Assembly: GCA_965178125.1 (NCBI GenBank)
Contig: OZ237735.1
Location: 1,612,001 to 1,676,000, forward strand
Source of the DNA: Bilabrum cf. latius
Lineage: Eukaryota > Bigyra: Bicosoecida > Bigyra > Bicosoecida
DNA length: 64,000 nucleotides
Direction of reading: 5' to 3'
This document shows, piece after piece, positions 21,830 through 34,851 of this stretch; position 1 is the first letter of the stretch; each line of letters opens with the position of its first letter. Both the position numbers and the translations under genes were made by a program. The notes below the pieces were generated by a model. It had not been told where the DNA came from and ran no database searches. It was given only the letters and a program-made list of their open reading frames with translations.

Positions 21830-24800
21830 ATGAAATCCGCGCAACATGGGTCAAAGTACCTCAAGTAGGATAAATTGACACGAATCAAGCAAGCGCGGCT
21901 CCGAAGAATCAGAAATGAGTTCATGGCTGACCTGCCAGCCGCAGACGCTTACAGGCAGCTCGAAGACTTCAAAGAACTTCATTTCGAAGTTGATGAGCTG
22001 AAGCTTTAGGTCAGCGAAAGCCTGGCTGAAGGGCTGTCTGGTTCACACCGCGTACGAGTCCTGGAGCATGCGTACCAGTGTGCTTTGCGCCTTCGGACGT
22101 ATAGCCGGCAACTGAACTCGAAAGGGTCTCACGATGATGCCGTGGAACGCTTCGAACGGCAAGCATATGATATCTTACTACGCCTGAGAATAGAATTGTG
22201 AGGTATGCTGCGAGTGTTGTGAACTGCTGTGGCCTGCAACCCCGTAAACGCGAATGCAGTTGCCTTTTGAATCCACGCCGGTCTACGTCGCAGGGCAAGC
22301 CACGGAGAGGAGCGCGAGCACGACAAATAGGCCGTGCTTAGTCGTATTATATCTACAATTCGGGTCTCAAAGGCTGCATTGAGCCTTCCTGCCGACTTGG
22401 TCTCCGACATTCGCAAGGCCCGCAAGGTAAGGTTCTGTGGATCTACGGCACAACCGCTTGCATGCACGCATGTTTCACGACCGCCAATGAAATTGAGTTC
22501 TTTTTCCCTACACCTTGCAGCTCTAGGCTATTGTTCGGGCGGTCTTCCGCCACTACCTGGTCTCGTTCGCGGCTATCGCAGACGACCAAGCCGCCCCGAA
22601 TCCGTCCCAGCTGTCGCGGATGTCGCATGCCGCGCAGCTCATGAGCAGCGCAGCGCTTGGCAAATGCATCGATCTGGACAATCGCCGGGATAACCTCGAT
22701 AAGGATCTCGCGTACCTGGACGCAGCCACGGACGCATTCAAGTGGGCGCAGGCATGGCTGTACGCCGTCCTCGGCAGGCACGACCTCAGCTATGCAGCCG
22801 CCATGGCCGAAGACCCTGTGCTCTCCTCTAGACCAAGAGAGGCAAGCGAAGAGGAAGACGGCGATACGCAGCTGGCGGGCGGCGCCGACGCGGGAAGGGG
22901 GGGTGAGGAGGAGCCCCGCAAGGCAGGTGCCAAGCAGACGAGGGCCATGGCCGCGGCGTCGTCAGGAGGCGTGAAAACGGGCGGGGAGAGCGGCTCTGGC
23001 CCGGACTACGACGAAGACTACGACGAAGACGAGGACGAGGACGAGGACGAGGACGAAGAGTTGGGCTCTCGCAGGCGGGGCCGCAAGAAAGCACCGGGTC
23101 CGGCCTCGGCCTCGTCTGCCGCAATGGAAGGCGAGCAGCAGGAGGGCGAGGAGGGCGGCGGCGAGCTGACACCCGCTTTCCTCAGCAGCCAAGACGTGGC
23201 CACGCAGCTGCAGTCGCTGCTGGATCCCAGTCGCATCGACGAGCTGCGAAGGGGTGTCGGGATCGTGCTGTCGGCAGCCTCAAGGAAAGAGAGCGTGGCT
23301 CAGGCGCTGACCGACGTGGAGAGAGGAAGCCTGCTGAGGCTCACCGCGGCCCAGCTCGTGCTTGCTGCGCGGCAGTAGCAGCAGCGCGCGGTGCAAGGGC
23401 AGGTGCAGGCGCCTCCCGACGCGCTAAACATGGTCCGGCGGGTGGGCCGGGTGCAACAGGCGATCGAAGTTCTGCTCGCATCAGCGGCCGTCTTCCACGG
23501 CATGCAGCACTGCCTGAAGGCCATGGAAGTCATCGACAACGAAAACAGTCGGACGGGTGCCGTCGCTGTGCTGCTCAACTTGCCCGATGCCGGCAGCTAC
23601 GACCTGTTCTCTGCTAGGATGCGGGCCAGGCTGGGCCTCGAGGCCTCGCTGGCCAGCGCGTGGTACAGCTGCGTGCTGGCACCCGTCCTGAGCCCCAAGT
23701 TCTGGAAGGAAGTCAAGGTACGCTACCCGTCGGGGGCAGCCCTGCTTCAGGACGTCACCATCTTGTGCGGGCTGCGATCCACTGCGGCGCTGCAGCTGCT
23801 GGCAGGCTTGGCCAAGATGAATGGCGCCGAGCAGCCCGGCGTGGATGCGGACGTGCCTCCGATCGAAGCGTTCGGGTCGTCTTGGGGCTTTCGAGCCGGC
23901 GATGAGCTTGCCCAGGTGCTGGCTGCAGAACAAAGGTATCTACGCAGCAGTGGATCTGCGGTGGGCCGGGCTGGGGACTCGAGAACCGCAGCCTCTTCCT
24001 CTTCCTCGTCGTCTGGATCAGGCAGAGCTGCAGCGGCGAGCGGTCAGTCCGCTGGATCCAGCATGGATCCCGTCCTTGCGCAGCACATGCACCTTGGGAA
24101 CAGTGACAGCTTTGATGACAGCCAGACCCAGGATCCGCTGCTTGACGGACTCTCGCAGCCCATGCAGGGTCAGACCGATGCACTGCAGAGGCTGCAGTCA
24201 GCGAGAACACTGACTATTCGAAGCTGCCTGCAACTCACGTCAAGATGCCTCGATCCTTCGCTGAGCGATCCGCAATCGTCCTCGGCAAAGTCCAGCGGCA
24301 GCTCGTCGCGCAAGAAGCAGAGCAGCGCGCTTCTCGGCGAGTTCCTACCCATGGCGCGGCGACTGGCAAAGGTCATGCGCACGAGGGCGTGGCGGGACGT
24401 CGACTGGCTCTCCTTCGGGTGCCTGGGCATCACATCTACGTCCATCCTGGATTCGATGCCGCAGGTGCAGCAGGACTGCATTCGGGCTTGCAGGGAGCTG
24501 GTGAAGGGCGCAGGCGGCGGACAACCCGCGGGCGGTTCGTCGTCTAGAGACAAGGGCGCGTCGGCCTCCTCACAGGAGGCTGAGCTGCACGACAGGGTCA
24601 CGTGTGCGACCCAGTACTTCTTGTGGACGAGCATGGACGCAATGGTGAGGGCAATCGTCCGGTCCGTGGAGTCGATCACAGGCGTGCTGGGTCCTCGAGA
24701 ACCCTCCAGCCTGCCAGCAGATCGCCTAGTCTCGTGGGTCGGTCAGGTGCAGTGGGGCTCCTCGTCGCCCCGTGCCATTGCCGCAGCTGCCAGCGATCCA

Positions 24801-27800
24801 TTGCGGCTACCTGTCGTGCAGCGATCGGCTGCAGGTCAGCGAGAAGGGTAGGCAGCCAGGCTCCGCAGCAGCTCACTGGCTGGTTTCATGCGGTGGACTG
24901 CCGGTGTGTGCGACGGTCTTCTCGAGGTTCTCAGCTGGCAAATTAGTGACAGCTCGGACCGCCGGAAGCTTGCCAACGGCTTTGTGTCTCGGCTGCGAGG
25001 GCCGTACATCGACGGTGTTCTGGACCCTACCCGCAAGCGTGCCGACGTGCTGCGCCTGGCCGCAGGCAACCGGAACGACCATAAGGTGAGGAGGCGCGGG
25101 TCAGCTGCGGGACACAACCGGTCCTTTGCGGCAGCCAACCGGGCTCTATCCGTGCGAGACGGGGAGCTGTCAGAGGCCGTGGAGGCTCTGGGACAGGTGT
25201 ACCTTGTCATATTCTCAAGCCTGGAGGCAAGGTCGAACCCTTCGAGCCAGCAGTCCCTTTGGCCCGAGGCTGAGCAGCGCTGCCTGGAGCTTTTCTCCCT
25301 GGCGGTTGACGCTGCTCCCTTGGACCGCATCGGCGCCAGCACCTTCCGCTGCGCCGAGTCTCTCCTGACCAAGAGCGCCACTGCATCTGCCAGGCGCAGG
25401 GCGCAGCATGCAATGGCCCTGCTGGGCTGCAGCGCTGTGCAGATGAAGCTAAACGCAATCAGTGCCTGTGGCTGGGACGTGCGCGGCGAGCAGTGGATTA
25501 TAATGGAGAAGGCTAGAGCGAGCTTGCAGCCAGGAGCTGCGTCGGGGGCTGGGACGGACGGGTCCGGAGCAGGCGGGAATGGTGACAGGGCTGCAGAGCC
25601 GATCGAGAGGATTCTATCAAAATCAAGCCGATCCTTTCACTCGCACTCGATCCACTGCATCGGATATCACCTCGCGTGGGCCTGGGTGGCGGCAGAGATG
25701 CACAAGCACGAGCTCGCAACAGTGGGGGAAGACGAGGTATACCTTGCCTACCTGCAGGGTGCCATCAGGACGGTCGGCTTCCTGCTGGCTGACGACAGCA
25801 TCCCGGTGCGGCGGGGCAGCCTGCAGACGATCGGCGAGGTAGAGTTGTACGGGATCTGCGACGATTGCGCCGCGGCTGTCGTTCTCGTGGTTGAATCGGC
25901 GGTGCGGCTCCTCCTCGCCCATGGCAGGGCCGTGCGAGCCGGCATCGTTGAGCCCGACCTATGCCTGTACCACGCTGGCGCGTACAGCTCCAGGCAGAAT
26001 CGCATGCTTGGAGCGGATGCGTACGAGTACTGCGCCCTACGGCTGGCGCACAGACTAGCGAGTCGTGCTGAGACCGCTGCGAAGGAGATGGACCTGGTTG
26101 AGAACAACCGGGATGCTCTGCTCAACGGCTATGGGGCGTCAGACAAGTCGCTATGTCGAGCAAGAAAACGCACGATGGATGACGCCTTGAAGGCTGCCAA
26201 GCGAGTGCAGGCGCTGGGTATAGTACAGCTTGTTGCCCAGATCGACAGCGATGCTTCTACTGAGTCCAAGAGTGGCAGCGAATCGGCTGCACCTGCAAGT
26301 TCCTTGGCTCCTCCGTCAAGCAAGGGGCACAAAGGGGGCGAGGGGCGCCGGGTGCGCATCGGGTCTGTGAGCACGATGGGGTCAAGGGGCCGGTCGAGAT
26401 CAAGGTCCGCTTCCAAGACGGACGAAGCGGGCGATGAGTCGGACGAGCTAAGGTCGGATGAGTCTGACAGCGAGGTGGAGGGGGGCGATGACGAGGGTCT
26501 CAGCGGAGAGAACCCGCTGGCTGGGCGAGGCAGGCGCAAGAAGCTGCGATCGTCGTAGTCGCAGTCAATGTCACAGTCGCAGTCAGCTTCACTGGGATCT
26601 CCGGTGGCGTCGCAGGGACTTGATGACAACAGCCTCCTTGGCCCCCAAACAGCATCTGCCGGCTCTGGTGCCAGTGGCAGTAGTTTCGGGTACGACGGCC
26701 ACTACAGTGCCCCTATGGACAGGGACTTGTCTCCTGGAGAGTACATCTACGCCATGAAACTGCTCTCGGAATGCGTGTTTCGGGAGGTCGCAGTGAGCCA
26801 CTCCTTCGCGGGATTGGCCATGTTCATGGCAGCTGAGATGCAGTTTTCCTCCCCGCAAGGACCCGAGAGCGCCATGCTGATCGCGCAGGCGCACCAGAGG
26901 CAGCAGCTCCGCACCAAGCGACCGCCTCCGATCGTGTACAAGATCGGCAAGCGAATGGAAGTGGGGCTGCACGGCGTCCCCGCCCTGCAACTGTATGCCA
27001 ATCTGTGCCTGGGTACGATCTTCAACATCAAGAACCTGTTTACAAGGGCCCCTGACAAGAACGCGGTCGTGGACTCCATCCACAAGCAGACTGAGCTGGC
27101 GCTGCCGTACCTGTACAGCGTCAGCCGCTTCGTTGGGAACGCCGACCCCGTGGTGCCCCTGTCTCTGTCGGCTGCCGAGTACCGCCTATCTTCCAACCTG
27201 CGCAGGTGCATCGATCCGCACGGGTGCTTTCTGCGAGCCATGGGCCAGTTCGGCAACTACGAGAAGGCGCGCTTGGAGCAGGTGTTTCACCCTCACGGGC
27301 CGCGAGTGATCGGACCCATGGACAGACAGACTTGCACTGATCTCACGAGCGCAGTACCGGTCCGCTTAGCCATCCAGGGCTTGGACGAAGGCGCTGAGCG
27401 TGCGTCTGGCAGGCATGGGGAGCACGGCAAGAAGAGAGCTAGAGCGATCGACGAGGCCTCTGCAGTCAAAGCGGTGGATCTGTCCGTGGGAGAAGCCCCC
27501 GCGAGCACCGCGATCCTCGCAGCAGCTAGCAATGCAGTTTTGTCCGAGTCTGCCGTGGCGTATAATGCAGCGGTTGCGTTCGCGCGTGAGCAGATCGATT
27601 CCCTGTCAGACGAGGAGCTGCTCCTCTTGAGCGAGTGGGCGGAATCGTGCGACGGTCCAGCCGTGTCTGGCATGACTGACGAGGCGAGGAGGAAGGAGGT
27701 CGAGTTTAATAGAGGCAGGCTCCTGCAGCAGGCAGGCATGCTTGACCTGGCAGTAGAGGCTTACTACAGAGCCATGGAGACCAGGGGGGAGCTGAACCCG

Positions 27801-28442
27801 CAGCAAGTCGAAAGAGGGGATGACGTTGAAACCGGAAGGGGCAAAGCGACGCCTGCAAGCGCAAAGCGTCGGCCCGCAGATCCACGCTTGTCGGCCTAGT
27901 ATGACGTTGGCAAGGAGGCCGCGCTCAACCTCTGCTAGCTGTACATCCACGCCGGGAATCACGACATGGCGAACAGGATCATGGCGGAACACCTCACCTT
28001 TGACTACGAGGACGATGCCGAGGAGTGGGATCCAGTGGAGCAGGTCAGGTATGCCGATATTGGGCCTAATTGCGAGTTAACGGGCGCTGAGTTGCGAGGG
28101 GGCGCGGCTGCCAAGACTGGAGGTCCCGGTGTTTCTCTTGGACGGAGCCCCCTCTTTCCCACAGTGCAGGCTGTGGTAGCTGATTCCGTGCCGGCGAGGA
28201 GCGGTGATGGGTCGTTGGCCTGGGCCGGCCACGCATGGGGCGGGCACAGCCCCATGTGGGGACCTGCCGGGGAGGCCATGTTCGGGCGGAGCGTGGTCGG
28301 GGCGGCTGGCGCAGCTGCGCGCGCCGTAGCTGTCGCGGTTGACGAGGTGAATAACGACGACGATGGACACTACGTAGCGCCAAGGCTTGGGGTAGGATGG
28401 CACACATGGTTTTCTGCGAACAGCAATGGCAAGTAGGGCTGA
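21830..28442 (+). CDS. very large protein with TFIIIC TPR-subunit (GTF3C3/Tfc4)-like C-terminus
   Basis: Three exons: 21830-22197, 22294-22426 and 22521-28442, giving 2,140 residues, ten TAG codons and a TGA stop. The introns are 96 and 94 bp and restore one continuous frame. The N-terminus is helical and basic (DKLTRIKQARLRRIRNEF). A Ser/Asp-rich insertion with a run of Asp-Glu pairs lies at 23010-23061. The last ~400 residues resemble the TFIIIC 102-kDa/GTF3C3 C-terminus: ALQLYANLCLGTIFNIKNLF, EFNRGRLLQQAGMLDLAVEA, and YDVGKEAALNLC-Gln-LYIHAGNHDMA. TFIIIC binds tRNA gene promoters for RNA polymerase III. I do not recognise the first ~1,500 residues, and obvious TPRs are missing there. A fused or highly diverged subunit, or a different nuclear helical-repeat protein, are alternatives. 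Confidence 0.55.
23010..23061 (+). repeat. GAC/GAG-rich microsatellite coding an acidic run
   Basis: Imperfect repeats of GACGAAGACTAC and then GAGGAC units lie inside the TFIIIC-like frame and encode an alternating Asp-Glu run. This is a low-complexity acidic linker within exon 3, likely variable in length between isolates. Confidence 0.8.
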
Positions 28443-28553
28443 CTGGGGGACTAATTCGAGGTGGTGGGCCGCTGGAAGATGAGTTTTTGTTGTGAGGAGG
28501 CAAAAGTGGCTTGCAACCGTCTCAGAATACTACTGCGTATGCAAAAAACCAAA

Positions 28554-31500
28554 TCACCGCAGCACTGTCACCCCTCGAACCAAGCTGCCCGCATTTCGCT
28601 GGATTGCGGCAGCAATCTCCATTCTCTGCATGGGCCTCTCTGCCGTCCCGACCGCCCTGCTGCCGTTGATCGCTACGGCATCGTTGCCGTACATATCAGC
28701 CACAATCACCTAGTTGTCGTCAGCGGAGTCTGACTTGCGAGCCGCGGCCCGAAGCAACCGGACCAGCCGGTCGGCTGTGGCTCCAAACCGCAGCTGCTGC
28801 CTCACAGACCCCTTGCCAGAGGCTGCCTTCGCAGACGCAAACACCTCGAGCTTGCTGGTGATGGCACTTGCAGGCGCACCTGGAGCAGCCTTGCCGATCT
28901 GCTCCTGCGCTGGTAGCATGGCAGCAGATACGATGCCACGAAGCGACTCCGGTGGCAGCGTCCCTGCAAAGCACTCGAAGAGCTTGAAGTTGTCCCCACG
29001 ATACACATTGGCCGACAGCCTCGAAGCCAGGATAGGTGCGGGGATCCGGGACGGCGGTGAGGCGTGAAAGCCGTCTCGGCGGGGCAGCGCATCCCCGTTG
29101 AATTCCACCAGTATCTCTCCCTCTGAGGCTGCGCCGTCGGAAGGCTTGAACAGCGCTCGCCAACCAGCGCACGAGGCCCTATAACCGCTGCCACCCGAGA
29201 CAGATACAGCGTCAAGGTTGTCCCAATCGGACAAAATTGTCCCGGCTCCCTCATGCCCGATGGCACCACTCTTTGCATCTGCACTTGCCCCACTCGCGGC
29301 AAGCTGCATGGACCAGTCATCGGTCGCTGCAGCTCCAGACTGACCGAGGCACGGCACTGGCCTATATCCACCCGAGCCCACCTCTTCGCCTTGGCTTGCC
29401 AGCCTCGCTCTCGTGCTCATGCATGTTGCCACCACACCGGCGTGGGCCGCCCGACTGCCGTCCTTGGCCACCAGCACCGCCGCGCTCGCTGCGCCATCTG
29501 CCTGCCTGAGCGCACTCTGGTACATACGACTAGTTTCCAGCAACACTTTGGCCCGGGACTCGGCGGACACGGGCTCGGTGGCAAGGTGCTGCTTGACCTG
29601 GCGCTCCACGCGCCCCGTGATCTTCCGAGCTACCTGTGCTGACGCCCCGCTGGCCGCCACGACCGCCTCCACTGCTTCTTGTACCGCTTCCGTCTTTGGT
29701 CCATGCATTCTCAGGCTGGCATCTAGCGTGGTGCTCTGGGCCTCTGCAGCCGAGGCCGCTTGCCAAAGCACAGAGGGGTCCATGCAGGAGCGCCAAGAGC
29801 GCAGCAGCAGGCCGTGCGATAGCTTTGCCGCTACCACCACACGGTTCCATTCCTGCGGACCGGGAGAAGACGCCGTCCAGTACGGCCGCATCGTTCCGTC
29901 ACTGCACACGTCCTCTGGAGTGACAAGGAACACGGGACACTTCGACATGCGGGCTAGCCCGCTGCCAACCGGGGAGTCGCCGTGCTCTGCAGCAAGGCGG
30001 TTGAGGGCCGTGATGTACCGAGCTCGCGCACGTCCTAGTCCTCGCTTCGTGTCTAGAGCCGCTGACGAGTCTATGTCCACGAATAGGGCCTCTCTGGCCC
30101 AGTCGAACGTCGCGATCAGTCGCAGCACGCGAAGAAACGCTCCCGATGCCGTAGACGGCGGGAGGAAGGGCCTGGGCTCTGTGTACACAGATGCAACTAG
30201 CAGCTCGACGGCTTCAAGAGGCATGCACTGCTCGGCCCCGATCGATGCCAGCCACTGCTGAAGAAGCCGCACGGCTCCTACAAACCCTGGAGTGCGCAAG
30301 ATGAACGCCTGCACCTGAGCCGCGTGCCTCGGACGCCTGTAGCCCACCATCTCCAGGAATGCCGCCCGGCCCAGCGCATCCTCCACGGACATCATCTTGA
30401 TCTTGGTGGGCAGTCCGCCGGGGGTGATGGCGTACCCGTTTTCGTCGGTTGTGATCCGGTCTCGGAGCTCTGTCTTGGCCACTGCGCCCTTTCCGCTGCT
30501 CGAGATCACGCTGAAGCTCGCTCCTGATGCAACTCGCTTCTTCTGATTCCGTGGCTCAGGCACCGCTACCGTGGATTGCGAGTCATACGAGTCCACATCA
30601 AGCAACTGCGAAGTATCCACGATTCCGGCTGGGCTAGCACCGCGCTCGAGAGCGCGCGCATCCACAGCACCGGTGAAGCTGGGCTGCGCGATCCTGCGCA
30701 GCACCGCAATTTCCCGATCGAGGTGAATCCTGCAACGGAAGGCGTACCCATCCACAAGTACCATGAGGTGGTCTTTCGCGGCCCGAGCCATGAGCCCACC
30801 CTGCTGTCCAGCCCCCTTCTCCTTGTTCCTACCGGCCACGCCGTACTCTCGCTCAAGGTGCCTACCGATCTGAAGGTAAAAGGCCGTCTTGGTGGCAGCG
30901 ATGGCGGCGGGGTCCAGAGGCCACTGCGAGCTGTCCTCGAGGTTCAGCACCACGTCAGTCACTTCCACAGCTGCGCTGGCCATCGGCGTGGACAGCAGCA
31001 CCTTTTCTACGCTACCACTCGTCCCCGCCCCACCGATGGACCTCGCCGCAGCGATCACCTTGGCTACCATGGGGTCACCCTTGCCCTTTCCTTTGCTCTT
31101 TTTCTTGCCCTTCAGCACGGCTCCTGCCTCCGCTGATTCAGTATCAAGACCCTCATCTGCGGCATCCTCGTTGTCCGCCGGGGAACCGAGCAGCTGGCTC
31201 CCTGCCGCTTTTGCCACCTTGCTAGCGGGCCCCAGCCACGGCTCAAGTGCCGCCCGTTCCGCAGTGGCAGCGCCTGCAAGTGGATGAGGCGCGATCGGCA
31301 GCCGCAAAGTGCCCCTGGGCCCCGCCCCACTGCCTATCACAGAGGCTACCCTGAGACTTAGCCTCTCGGCAATTTCAGCCACGCTCATTCGGAGTCGATC
31401 AAGAGCCCGCCCGCAGGCCTGGCTTGCTGCGGCGCTCGAAGTCGCCCAAGACGTGCACTCGTGCCCCTTGCCAGTGGCAGCGGCAAACGGAAGCTGAGCC

Positions 31501-34331
31501 CTCTCCAGCGTCGCCTCGAGCGGCAGACCAGGGGTGATCACACCGTCCGCAGGCACAGACAGGTGCACCCGTAGCAGGTGGGATAGCGCCCTGTGGTAGA
31601 GACCCTGCTGGGCCCGCAAGGGGGCCGGGAACGCGGCGCACTCCACGATGGAGCCGTCCTTAAACCTGCGAAGCTCAGCCTTGGGACCCCAGATCTGCCT
31701 GAACCTGGCTGCTCCTGGCTTGTCGTCTGCCGACGGGCCGCGGATGACATTCGATGTGCTCTCCTTTGCATCCAGGTTGACGCACAGCCAAATGCCCTGG
31801 GCCACCGGCGGCGCTTCGTCAAGGCCCCATTCGAGCCTCGAGGGGGCACAAAACCCGCACTCCCTCGCGTTCTGCTCGCGTGCCCTGACTGCGTCAGCAG
31901 GCGAAAAGCCAGCACTCTCCGAGTCTGCGGCGACTGCAGTCTCCTGGCGGTAGGCAGGCAGGACGCGCATGCCCTTGATCCATTTCCCGAGGCCAGCATG
32001 AACGACGCGGCCGACGCGCTCCCGGAACGTTTCCGGCCACAGCTAGTCTGTCAAGGTGTCGGCATCTGCAGCTGCGACGTGGTGCCAGATCATCGTCTCC
32101 TGGTCCCCTGCCAGCCGCTCCGTCTTAGAGGGCCCGTGCCTGGGGCCGCCCCCCTTGATCTTCTTGCGCCTAGGGGTTGCGATTCCTGCCTGTTTGATGA
32201 TCTCCGCGGCCACCTCGAAGGGAGAAGGGGGGATCATCACGCCAGATACACGGTCGTACCTCTCCGACGGCGAGGCAAGCTCTCCGAATACCAGCCTGAC
32301 GGCGTCCTCGGGTGCCGTTGTGAGCATGGTGTGGATGCAGGGGGGAAGGGCTTCGCGGGCGTCCTTCGCTGCGGCAATCTCAGCCAGTGCAATCTGTCTT
32401 GCGGCGCGGTCTGACTTCGATAGTGCTCTGCCCTCCGCCCCGGCCCTGTTGCCCTCCTCGTCCTGCATCTCAAACTGGCCTCTTCGTGCCTGCTGCGCCG
32501 CCTCCACCACGCTCTGCTTGGAAGACCGCTGCACGACCTCCCAGCAGCCGGTAGCCATTGCGGCGTCACGAAGAGATGCCCCGTTGATAGCGGTCAGCGC
32601 CAGGCTGGCCTCCCTTCTCAACTCATCCCAGGCGTCCAGCGATACCAGAGCGGCAAGATTCACGCGACCGGACGGGCTGAGGATTACTACCTTGCTATGC
32701 TTCAGGTGGTCTCGCACCTGGTCGGCCGTGGCTACCTGAATCGAGCCCTCTCCCACGCCTCTGCTCGCCGCCCCGTTCTCCTCGTCTTCGTCCTCGTCGC
32801 TGTCGAAATCGCTGCTCTCGTCCCCCGACTCCTCCCCCGCACCGGCGCTTCCGTCGCTGCCCGCCGAACTGTCGTCTCCTGAGGAACTGTCACCAGACTC
32901 GCCCACGGCCCCTGCACTGCCGCCTTCCACCCTGCGTCGCTTCTTCGCGTGCCCAGCATTCGCACTGTCTTCTTTTTCTTCTTCTTCTTCTTCTTCATCA
33001 ACGCTTTCGCTGCCTTCCTCGTCATCGTCCTCGTCAGAGCTGGCATCCTCGTCAGAATCCTCCGCCTCACCCTCTGAATCATCCTCATCATCACTGGAGC
33101 CACCTGCACCTGCTGGTGCTAGCAGCATCGGCTTTCCGGGGCCTGCCTATCCTGACGCAAGGAATCGAAACACCGCCCGCAGGCACACAAGCAGCGGGCT
33201 ATCCCTCGAGATTATGCCTTTCTGCGCCAAGAACGCAACAATGGCAGCAAGCAGGGGGCTAGAGATGCCGTCGCTCGACCTCCCTAGCCCCCTCCGCCTA
33301 GACCAATCCTTTAGAATGACAAGGGCCTCTAGGGCACCCCGATGGCCGCCCAGCGCGCCGTGCAGCGCACGAAGGACAGCCACGTGCTCCGAGTCCTGGC
33401 GAACCCGGAAGTTGTACCGGGGCGTGGCTACCTGCGCCCTCCCAAAATGGCCGCGCCTCGTGTGATTATTGATTCCGGGTTCTAGCAGCTGGTCGGGCAT
33501 GGCCTGTGCCGAGTACCCGACCATGACCCTGACCCTGAGTCCCGCGAGCTGGGCGGGAAGCCCGGCGGCGACTCCCTCCCTGGCCCGGCCTGCGGCGGCT
33601 GCCGAGGATGATGAGGATGATGACACGCTCTCTGAGCCGATGTCGGCACCAGGTACCTCCGACCAGTTCGGTGTGACAATGAGTGCAGGCCTGAGCACGT
33701 CATGCTGCACGGCTTCTGCTCGCACACTGGCGACGAAGGACTGGGAGGCGAGCACACTTGCGATCCGGCGCATGTAGAGGACTTTCTTGTCGTGATACTA
33801 GTACTGCCGGTGGTCTCCCTTGGAGAAGCAACTGTCTGGCATTCGGACGGAGAGATCAATGGTCGGCTCCGCTTGCAGCATAGTGTCGAGCATGAATGAG
33901 CCGGCGACGGCGACTTCTGTCGGCGTGTCGAAGCGCATGGATACCAACTATTGCGTCGATGAGCGTAGCATCAGTCCAGCACAAGCATCTGATGTGTGGT
34001 CAATCTGCGGATGAAAGCAGATTCGGAAAGAAGGAGGCGATGTGATAGCTTCGAGCACCTGTCGCTGGTGAGCCGCTGCATAATTTCATACTCCGAGGGC
34101 TAAACTTACCGTCGCAGCGGGAATTGATTCAATGGTCTATTTCAGTCCAAAGAGTAGGTCTCTGATCACAGCCTTCGATTTCTTGGAGAACCGCAGACGA
34201 ATCGCAGCAACCGCGTCTTGCAGCGCTTCGGCAAGTGCAGACGATGTGCCACTCCTATTCTTCGCTTGAAACTTTGCCCATGCCGGCGTTGATACTGTTG
34301 ATTTACTGATACCGCCACGTGATCGCTTCAT
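28554..34331 (-). CDS. nucleolar protein 6 (NOL6 / UTP22, Nrap family)
   Basis: Two exons: 34110-34331 and 28554-34058, with a very short 51-bp GTAAGT...CGACAG intron. The product is 1,908 residues with six TAG codons and a TGA stop. Exon 1 encodes a basic start and FSKKSKAVIRDLLFGLK-Gln-TIESIP. Exon 2 has the Nrap nucleotidyltransferase-like landmarks: FDTPTEVAVAGSFMLDTML, IDLSVRMPDSCFSKGDH, YHDKKVLYMRRIA, PRYNFRVRQDSEHV, ARFRQIWGPKAELRRFKDGS, TFDWAREALFVDID and YRGDNFKLFECFAGTLPPES. UTP22/NOL6 is part of the UTP-C module of the small-subunit processome in the nucleolus and is needed for early 18S rRNA processing. Human NOL6 has about 1,150 residues; the extra length here comes from acidic Ser/Asp/Glu insertions near 32730-33120 and Ala/Ser-rich loops. 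Confidence 0.9.
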
Positions 34332-34851
34332 GACGACGCTACGTTGAAGTATTGAGCGTCTGCGGTCAATGCGGGAACAACCTTAAAAACGAACCCGCAC
34401 CGAATATTCTTCGCGTGAGCCATGCGGCATGGCCCATGCCATTCCCGGTACTGTGCAGATTACCAGAACGATTGCTTGCCACCTCGACGAGGACTTGCCA
34501 CTTGCAGAGCTACGACGGAGTATATTGCCACAGCTCAGCCCAGGACCTCTGGCTAGAAGGCCGCAGTGCTGCTCACCGACGCTGCGACCAACCAGCTCGA
34601 CGAGGCGCAGAATTAGCCCCACCAACGACCGTAACAACATGAAAATACATGCTAGTGTGGCCTAGATACCCTGAATGTAGACTAGACATACCGAGATTTT
34701 AGCTCCACAGCATTGCAAAGCCAAGGGAAAGCGCAAGCGATGGGGAGCAGCAACTGCCCCAGACAGTACGACCGGAGCCAGTGAGGCATTATCAAGGACA
34801 GTTGAACTTCGCAAACTTTATCACCCAATTACACCCCTAATACGGTGAACC
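34332..34851. promoter_or_regulatory. divergent intergenic region of NOL6 and PP2C genes
   Basis: This 520-bp interval separates divergently transcribed genes and should contain both promoters. It also holds two overlapping small open frames on opposite strands (34383-34640 minus, 34429-34674 plus), one of which could be a real small gene. No recognisable promoter motif was seen. Confidence 0.4.
34383..34640 (-). CDS. candidate small membrane protein (uncertain)
   Basis: An 85-codon frame from ATG to TAA. The N-terminus is hydrophobic with Arg residues, compatible with mitochondrial import, and a hydrophobic segment WQAIVLVICTVPGMAWAM lies near the C-terminus, followed by a short polar tail. 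No family was recognised. A plus-strand frame of 81 codons (34429-34674, with one TAG, TGA stop) overlaps it, and at most one is likely real. It lies only about 50 bases upstream of the NOL6 start, which argues against an independent gene. Confidence 0.25.
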   Translation of the reverse strand: MLLRSLVGLILRLVELVGRSVGEQHCGLLARGPGLSCGNILRRSSASGKSSSRWQAIVLVICTVPGMAWAMPHGSREEYSVRVRF

